Of a DNA stretch of 10,171 bases, positions 8,001-10,171 are shown in pieces. The position numbers were made by a program, and so were the translations under genes. How positions within the stretch are numbered: the first letter of the stretch is position 1; every line of letters begins with the position of its first letter. This stretch comes from Trebouxia sp. TZW2008 (taxonomy: Eukaryota > Chlorophyta > Trebouxiophyceae > Trebouxiales > Trebouxiaceae). The stretch is from NCBI GenBank assembly GCA_002118135.1, contig BDIU01000379.1, positions 1 through 10,171 on the forward strand, read 5' to 3'. The notes under the pieces were generated by a model that had not been told where the DNA came from, made no database searches, and worked only from the letters and a program-made list of their open reading frames with translations.

Positions 8001-9664
8001 GCCAAGTATGGCTTTTTACGCAAATGCACCAAAAACAGCATGCAAGGTAAATGACCGACTTGCAATGAAGGCAGCTTCTTGCAAAATGCAACACTGCAGA
8101 CTGCTTTTTTGAGGTGTGACGTAGACGTGCGTAGCATTTTATCACACGTGTATAGCTTTTGATGAAGATCAGCCAATGCATGCAACACCAAGCTGCTTGA
8201 TGACACTAGCAGAAAGCATTTTCATTAGAACAGCGGTGCATGTTGAGCAAGGCTAAGACAACAGGCTTACCTATACCATCCAAATGCCCTTTGAGCTTGT
8301 TAAGTGCAAGCTCGATGCTGCCTCTGGCCTGACTCTCCTGTAGCCTGTTGTGCAGCTGAATATGTTGCGCTGGGTACAGCTGCTGGAAGCATAGATCCTC
8401 TAGCTCTGCTTTGAGGCCCCAGACTCCTAGCCTATTGGCCAAGGGCGAAAAGATGTCCATGCTTTCCTGAGCCATGCGATGGCGCTTAGCCTCTGGCAGG
8501 GCTGCTATGGTCCGCATGTTATGCAGGCGGTCTGCAAGCTTGATCAGCACACAGCGGGGATCTGCCATACACATTAGGGTGTCTGCAAGCTTGGCCCTGT
8601 CAAGCGGTCTGTCAGCCTGCTGATCTCGATTGAGCTGGCAGATGGCGCTCATACGGGAGACTTTGCAGACCATGTCGACAGTGCCTGGGGCAAAGTTGCT
8701 TCTGAGTCTTGGCTCGGTCATGTGCGTATCGTCGAGAGTGTCGTGCAGCAGCCCGGCAGCCACGACGTCCGCTGTCAAGCCTAACTCTGCCAACACTTTT
8801 GCTGTCTCAACGCAGTGCATGAATACGGGTTCGCCATTGCGACGCTGCTGACCAGCGTGCGCCTGATAGGCAAACGCGAAGGCGCGCTCCACCGTTGCGT
8901 CCGAAAATACTTTGTACTGCGCCTGCGCCCGCATTCGGCAAACATGAGCAGGCTGCCACACACCAGACTTTGATAATGCCTGACGGATGTAAGGGAAACG
9001 AAGTGACCTTGCTTACCTGAAGATCTTCCAGCCTTATAGAGGTTTTGACGCTAGCAGGCAAGGCTGAGGGCAGGTCATGGCAAGTTTCTAGAGATCTCTG
9101 CATACACAACAAAACACTTGAGCAAAGCTAGCAATGCATCGTGCGTGTTAGCTTTGGACTGGTTGCCTGCGCAGTAAATACCTTGACATCTGCAGGGGTC
9201 AAGCCTGAAGAAACCTGACTGCTTAGCTGCTGACTGAGCAAGCCTCTTGATTTTGTTCTGTCAGGAGACTCTGGAACAGAAGCTAGCACTGCCTGACTGT
9301 CTTGCTCAGCAAAATCGTCTGGGAAGGCTGTTGCAAAGCCTTCTTGTCTGAAGGGTGAATCTGCAGGCTTGTTTGGGGCAACAAAGCTGGTTCTGGAACG
9401 CCCACGCTGCAGGAGCCTTCCGTCAAGTGAGTATGTTGGATATGACTGTTGCTTGAAAACCGGTGATGGTGCCTGCAACTGCGACGGTGCTGAAGGTCTG
9501 AAGCTCCTATCAAGAGGATTGCTTTGTGTCTCAAGCCTGCTGGAGGATGTAGATCGTTTGAACGGCACCACAGAGTTGCGCTGTTCACTGCTGGATCTCC
9601 TGCGGGGAGCTGGAGACACTCTGCGGCTGGTGGGCGGGGTTCCCACGCCAAGGGTCTGGCTCAT
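1721..9664 (-). CDS. RSH: RelA/SpoT homologue (RSH), probably plastid-targeted (p)ppGpp synthetase/hydrolase; 8 exons, 772 aa
   Basis: Enzymes of this family transfer pyrophosphate from ATP to GDP/GTP to make (p)ppGpp, and an HD domain hydrolyses it; in plants and algae they act in the chloroplast. Reading join(9664-9182, 9097-9017, 8952-8271, 7488-7331, 5598-5358, 3746-3603, 3192-2981, 2038-1721) on the minus strand gives an open frame with GT-AG introns and matching phases (0,0,1,0,1,1,0). Hydrolase: residues about 205-375, with H234, H258-D259, D262-D263 and [10 protein letters not shown] (327-336). Synthetase: about 416-532, with [14 protein letters not shown] (423-436), D448, RFKD (479-482), NGYRSLHT (490-497), EVQIRT (508-513). 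TGS-like: about 615-690. No ACT domain or EF-hands seen. The linker and C-terminus, and a D in place of the usual E in HDxxED, recall plant RSH2/RSH3 (from memory). An in-frame TAG at 9713-9715 upstream supports the ATG at 9664. Exon joins are my inference; family is firm. Confidence 0.93.
2087..2903 (-). repeat. Tandem copies of the exon 7 end plus donor filling intron 7
   Basis: The plus-strand signature CAAGTTGTTGAGGC with a following CATCATGGTGC marks copies of the exon 7 end at about 2835-2903, 2632-2700, 2477-2545, 2320-2390 and a worn one at 2087-2135; short fragments lie at 2421-2460 and 2735-2765. Donor versions are GTAAGA (2834), GTGACA (2631), GTGAGT (2476) and GTGAGC (2319), so three of four still look usable. 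The copy at 2835 even encodes [19 protein letters not shown] in frame. The functional exon 7 end is the first of the series in transcription order. Confidence 0.88.
2981..3192 (-). CDS. RSH: RSH exon 7: first part of the TGS-like domain (residues 597-667)
   Basis: It begins CG TAC ATG AAT after TTTGCTGCAG and encodes [40 protein letters not shown] and then [13 protein letters not shown]. The pattern (a beta strand, the PPGCTP turn and a helix) fits a divergent TGS-type regulatory fold completed by exon 8. It ends CGCTTGCTG before GTGAGA, phase 0. Its last 70 nt or so, with the donor, recur at least five times in intron 7. Confidence 0.85.
3348..3530 (-). repeat. Two copies of the exon 6 end plus donor, in intron 6
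   Basis: On the plus strand, CTTGCACTCAGAGCTGTGC of exon 6 (from 3610) recurs at 3356 and, with one change (GTTGCACTC), at 3460. The copy around 3455-3530 also keeps the CAGGCCATAAG and CTGTTATC parts of exon 6 but its donor is destroyed (GTAGCTAC). The copy around 3348-3380 keeps a plausible donor, GTGG before GTATGC. Intron 6 (3602-3193) is 410 nt and consists largely of these units. Confidence 0.8.
3603..3746 (-). CDS. RSH: RSH exon 6: linker after the synthetase domain (residues 549-597)
   Basis: The exon opens with GC TGG GCA AGG after TTGCTGTAG, completing the GGC begun in exon 5, and encodes [32 protein letters not shown] and [13 protein letters not shown]. It ends TTTGTAG before the good donor GTGAGA (phase 1). 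I recall a comparable tryptophan-rich helix and CPFP..H...C pattern after the synthetase domain of algal/plant RSH2/3 proteins; its role is unknown to me. Of five tandem copies of this exon start, this is the only one that runs on into the CPFP segment and a donor. Confidence 0.85.
3820..4386 (-). repeat. Four extra tandem copies of the exon 6 start plus acceptor, in intron 5
   Basis: Copies of the exon 6 start begin at 3892, 4062, 4240 and 4386, after the functional one at 3746; spacings are 146, 170, 178 and 146 nt. All keep TAG-GC at the acceptor. The copy at 3892 reads [20 protein letters not shown] and then diverges; the one at 4062 has an early TAG; the one at 4240 is open for about 40 codons before a TGA; the one at 4386 begins with TAG. 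The 4150-4303 unit matches 3660-3810 at roughly nine bases in ten including the intron part (for example GATGGGATGAAGGCAGAA), pointing to a later duplication of about 494 bp. Confidence 0.88.
4832..5162. repeat. Dispersed AGGCAGCCT short repeat in intron 5
   Basis: The 9-mer AGGCAGCCT occurs at 4832, 5028, 5133 and 5154, with a near copy at 5112 (AGGCAGCTT). Spacings of about 21 bp in the last three suggest a small degenerate minisatellite around the perfect hairpin. Confidence 0.6.
5040..5085. repeat. Perfect 18-bp inverted repeat with 10-nt loop, in intron 5
   Basis: Arm 5040-5057 (CAGGTTAACAAGCCACCT) is the exact reverse complement of 5068-5085, separated by 5058-5067. It would form a strong hairpin in the pre-mRNA of the RSH gene. 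It sits inside a run of AGGCAGCCT repeats. Confidence 0.9.
5205..5276 (-). repeat. Copy of the exon 5 end plus donor, in intron 5
   Basis: Read on the minus strand, this segment has CACTGGTGATACAAGG, GGGCTTAGTGAAGGGG and GAGTGCCATGCAG before GTTTGT, matching the exon 5 end (CACTGGCGATACAAGG, GGGCTCAGTGAAGGGG, GAGTGCCATGCAG before GTGCTG) 153 nt upstream in the transcript. Similarity fades further upstream in the exon. Confidence 0.82.
5358..5598 (-). CDS. RSH: RSH exon 5: catalytic half of the (p)ppGpp synthetase domain (residues 469-549)
   Basis: It encodes [40 protein letters not shown] and [14 protein letters not shown], a near-textbook synthetase core. Y492 matches the base-stacking Tyr, E508 the catalytic Glu, and RFKD (479-482) is the RXKD loop that in bacteria marks Rel/SpoT-type bifunctional enzymes, as opposed to EXDD of RelA. 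The acceptor is GACGCAG before GTGCAT; the donor is CATGCAG before GTGCTG (phase 1). The GTGCTG donor is weak. A diverged copy of the exon end with its donor lies 153 nt downstream at 5205-5276. Confidence 0.92.
5781..6063. repeat. Two-copy tandem duplication in intron 4
   Basis: 5781-5851 and 5979-6063 align along their length: both have CTGTAAG/TTGTAAA, a GCAA(G/C)CCAG block, AGTCCAG(A/C)AATAA, and end with TCATGCTT(G/A)TGGCTT. The period is about 200 bp. Between 5630 and 5780 the sequence is made of CAGTCAGTCA/CAATCAGT-type low-complexity sequence. Confidence 0.65.
6290..7020. repeat. Degenerate tandem repeats of about 140-172 bp in intron 4
   Basis: The block TGCTTGATGNGGCA...CTCT followed by GCCTGCTGA recurs near 6432, 6597, 6769 (worn) and 6910; TGTCACGCAAG followed by CTAGGCTGTTTGCTA recurs at 6526 and 6698. 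I could not align the unit convincingly with exon 4 or exon 5, although its GCTGTTTGC part weakly resembles sequence just after the exon 4 donor. Intron 4 runs 7330-5599 (1732 nt) and I see no exon in it. Confidence 0.65.
7331..7488 (-). CDS. RSH: RSH exon 4: first half of the (p)ppGpp synthetase domain (residues 416-468)
   Basis: It starts ATCTTGGC after GTGTGCGCAG and completes the GAT codon begun by the last G of exon 3. It encodes [20 protein letters not shown], then the conserved [12 protein letters not shown] (445-456). The Lys/Arg residues at 425-438 correspond to nucleotide-binding positions of the family, and D448 to the metal-binding Asp. The donor is CGTCAG before GTCAGT, phase 0. 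The first 74 nt of this exon, with the acceptor, occur three more times upstream in intron 3 (see repeat at 7541-7838). Confidence 0.92.
7541..7838 (-). repeat. Three decayed tandem copies of the exon 4 start plus acceptor, in intron 3
   Basis: Besides the used acceptor (exon 4 from 7488), copies start at 7614 (B), 7731 (C) and 7838 (D), spaced 126, 117 and 107 nt. Copy B (7541-7614) aligns to exon 4 over 74 nt without gaps, at 61/74 by my count, keeps GTATGCAG and is open. Copy C (7661-7731) has lost its acceptor (CAG to CAA) and 3 nt. Copy D (7767-7838) keeps CTGCAG but is 2 nt short, so frameshifted. The intronic spacers are related too (each has an ACACA..TTCT..TG stretch before the acceptor). 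Confidence 0.88.
8271..8952 (-). CDS. RSH: RSH exon 3: HD (p)ppGpp hydrolase domain (residues 189-416)
   Basis: This exon encodes the whole hydrolase domain. Visible elements are [12 protein letters not shown] (219-230), the metal-binding H234, LLHDTLDDT (256-264) with H258-D259 and the D262-D263 pair, [14 protein letters not shown] (323-336) with D329 and N333, and [17 protein letters not shown] (359-375). All expected HD metal and catalytic positions are present, except that the first acid of the usual HDxxED motif is Asp instead of Glu. The donor is GGTATAG before GTAAGC (phase 1). The acceptor is uncertain: CAG at 8953, 8923 and 8917 are all in phase, and I chose 8953 because it follows a GT-rich TGGTGTGTGGCAG. 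The choice alters at most 12 residues, all before the domain. Confidence 0.92.
9017..9097 (-). CDS. RSH: RSH exon 2: linker before the HD domain (residues 162-188)
   Basis: An 81-nt exon, exactly 27 codons, from AGA TCT CTA after TATGCAG to CTT CAG before GTAAGC. It encodes [17 protein letters not shown] and then TSIRLEDLQ. Both borders are phase 0, so skipping the exon would keep the frame. It carries no catalytic motif. Intron 2 is 9016-8953 (64 nt) if the acceptor at 8953-8954 is used. Confidence 0.8.
9182..9664 (-). CDS. RSH: RSH exon 1: N-terminal extension with likely chloroplast transit peptide (residues 1-161)
   Basis: The first ATG after an in-frame TAG (9713-9715) is at 9664; a GTG at 9676 in the same frame is not needed. 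The protein begins [15 protein letters not shown] and is rich in Ser, Arg, Pro and Gln, with almost no acidic residues in the first 45 or so, which fits a plastid transit peptide; I see no membrane segment or conserved domain. It becomes more acidic near 105-125. The exon ends GATGTCAAG before GTATTT (phase 0). Intron 1 is 9181-9098 (84 nt) and ends TTTGTTGTGTATGCAG. Targeting is inferred from composition and family. Confidence 0.85.
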
Positions 9665-10171
9665 GCTGAGAGTCACAAAACCGCAAAACTCTTTAGAAGC
9701 AGCGGCAAAGCCCTACAAAATCGCCGCGCAAGACCAAGAAAGTATGCGCGCTACGCGAGAGGCCAAAGGTGTTGCTTGGTCGCAATTGCGCCTGTCGTGC
9801 ACACTACAGGACGTACAAGTAGGTGGTGACTGTGTCCACCACACTGTCCTGATTTGCGCGGGATTGCATAATGGCGCCATGTGGCCGAAGGCCCTTCGGC
9901 GAAGGGCTTCAATCAATCAATCAATCAATTTTACTGTCCTTGGGACCCAACAGGGGGGTCAACAGACAATATCAACAATGAATCAATGCAAATCATACCT
10001 AAACTAAAATAAGCATGCAATAAATTGTCTCGGCGTTCGTCAACAGAGCACCTGGATAGCTAGGGACATGAAGGAGAGGTGCTAGTGCTGCGACGCCACT
10101 AACACACGACTACACCTTGATTGTCTTTGATGTTCTCAACAAAGCATCGAGAAGTGCCAGGAATATAATGA
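9665..10171 (-). promoter_or_regulatory. 5' flank of RSH: 5' UTR and presumed promoter
   Basis: No coding sequence that I can support lies here. An in-frame TAG at 9713-9715 closes the RSH frame upstream. I see no clear TATA box on the minus strand, and the transcription start cannot be placed. The plus-strand open frame over 9369-10007 is antisense to exon 1 and has no recognisable protein features. Confidence 0.35.
9884..9928. repeat. Overlapping hairpins followed by TCAA x5 microsatellite, 5' flank of RSH
   Basis: GCCGAAG (9884-9890) pairs with CTTCGGC (9894-9900), while GCCCTTC (9891-9897) pairs with GAAGGGC (9901-9907); the two 7-bp stems overlap and exclude each other. Five TCAA units follow at 9909-9928. 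The site is about 220 nt before the RSH start codon, so it is in the 5' UTR or promoter. A role is not shown. Confidence 0.75.

Noticed and set aside
9674..9676. GTG as the RSH start
   Set aside because: An ATG follows four codons later at 9664 and nuclear genes start with ATG; no upstream ATG in frame before the TAG at 9713-9715.
9369..10007. 212-residue open frame on the plus strand
   Set aside because: It is antisense to RSH exon 1, has no family motif, and its length follows from the composition of exon 1.

Overview
The window holds one eukaryotic nuclear gene on the minus strand: a RelA/SpoT homologue (RSH) that makes and breaks down the alarmone (p)ppGpp. I read it as eight coding exons joined by seven GT-AG introns. 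All phases match and the model gives an uninterrupted protein of 772 residues, from an ATG at 9664 to a TAG at 1721-1723. Domain order is: Ser/Arg/Pro-rich N-terminal extension that looks like a chloroplast transit peptide, HD-type hydrolase domain, (p)ppGpp synthetase domain, a short linker, a divergent TGS-like region and a low-complexity tail. Plastid-type RSH, many introns, intermediate GC and a TGTAA motif after the stop together suggest a green alga (Chlorophyta). I cannot name the genus.

Layout by coordinate: 1-1500 is the 3' flank, with no gene I can support and a small cluster of hairpins at 310-367. 1583-1740 is a 49/50-bp tandem repeat that overlaps the stop codon and 3' UTR. Exon 8 is 1721-2038, exon 7 2981-3192, exon 6 3603-3746, exon 5 5358-5598, exon 4 7331-7488, exon 3 8271-8952, exon 2 9017-9097 and exon 1 9182-9664. 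9665-10171 is the 5' flank, with a pair of overlapping hairpins and a TCAA x5 microsatellite.

The most unusual thing is what fills the introns. Introns 1 and 2 are short (84 and 64 nt). Introns 3, 5, 6 and 7 are long and contain tandem, same-strand, partly decayed copies of the neighbouring exon's edge together with its splice site. Intron 3 has three extra copies of the start of exon 4. Intron 5 has four extra copies of the start of exon 6 and one of the end of exon 5. Intron 6 has two of the end of exon 6. Intron 7 has at least five of the end of exon 7. The 3' UTR has copies of the last codons. The gene therefore seems to have enlarged its introns by repeated tandem duplication across exon-intron junctions. 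One extra copy, at 7541-7614, keeps its acceptor and an open frame into exon 4, so it could give a protein isoform with 42 more residues in the synthetase domain. Intron 4 (1.7 kb) carries its own degenerate repeats of about 140-172 bp that I could not trace to an exon.
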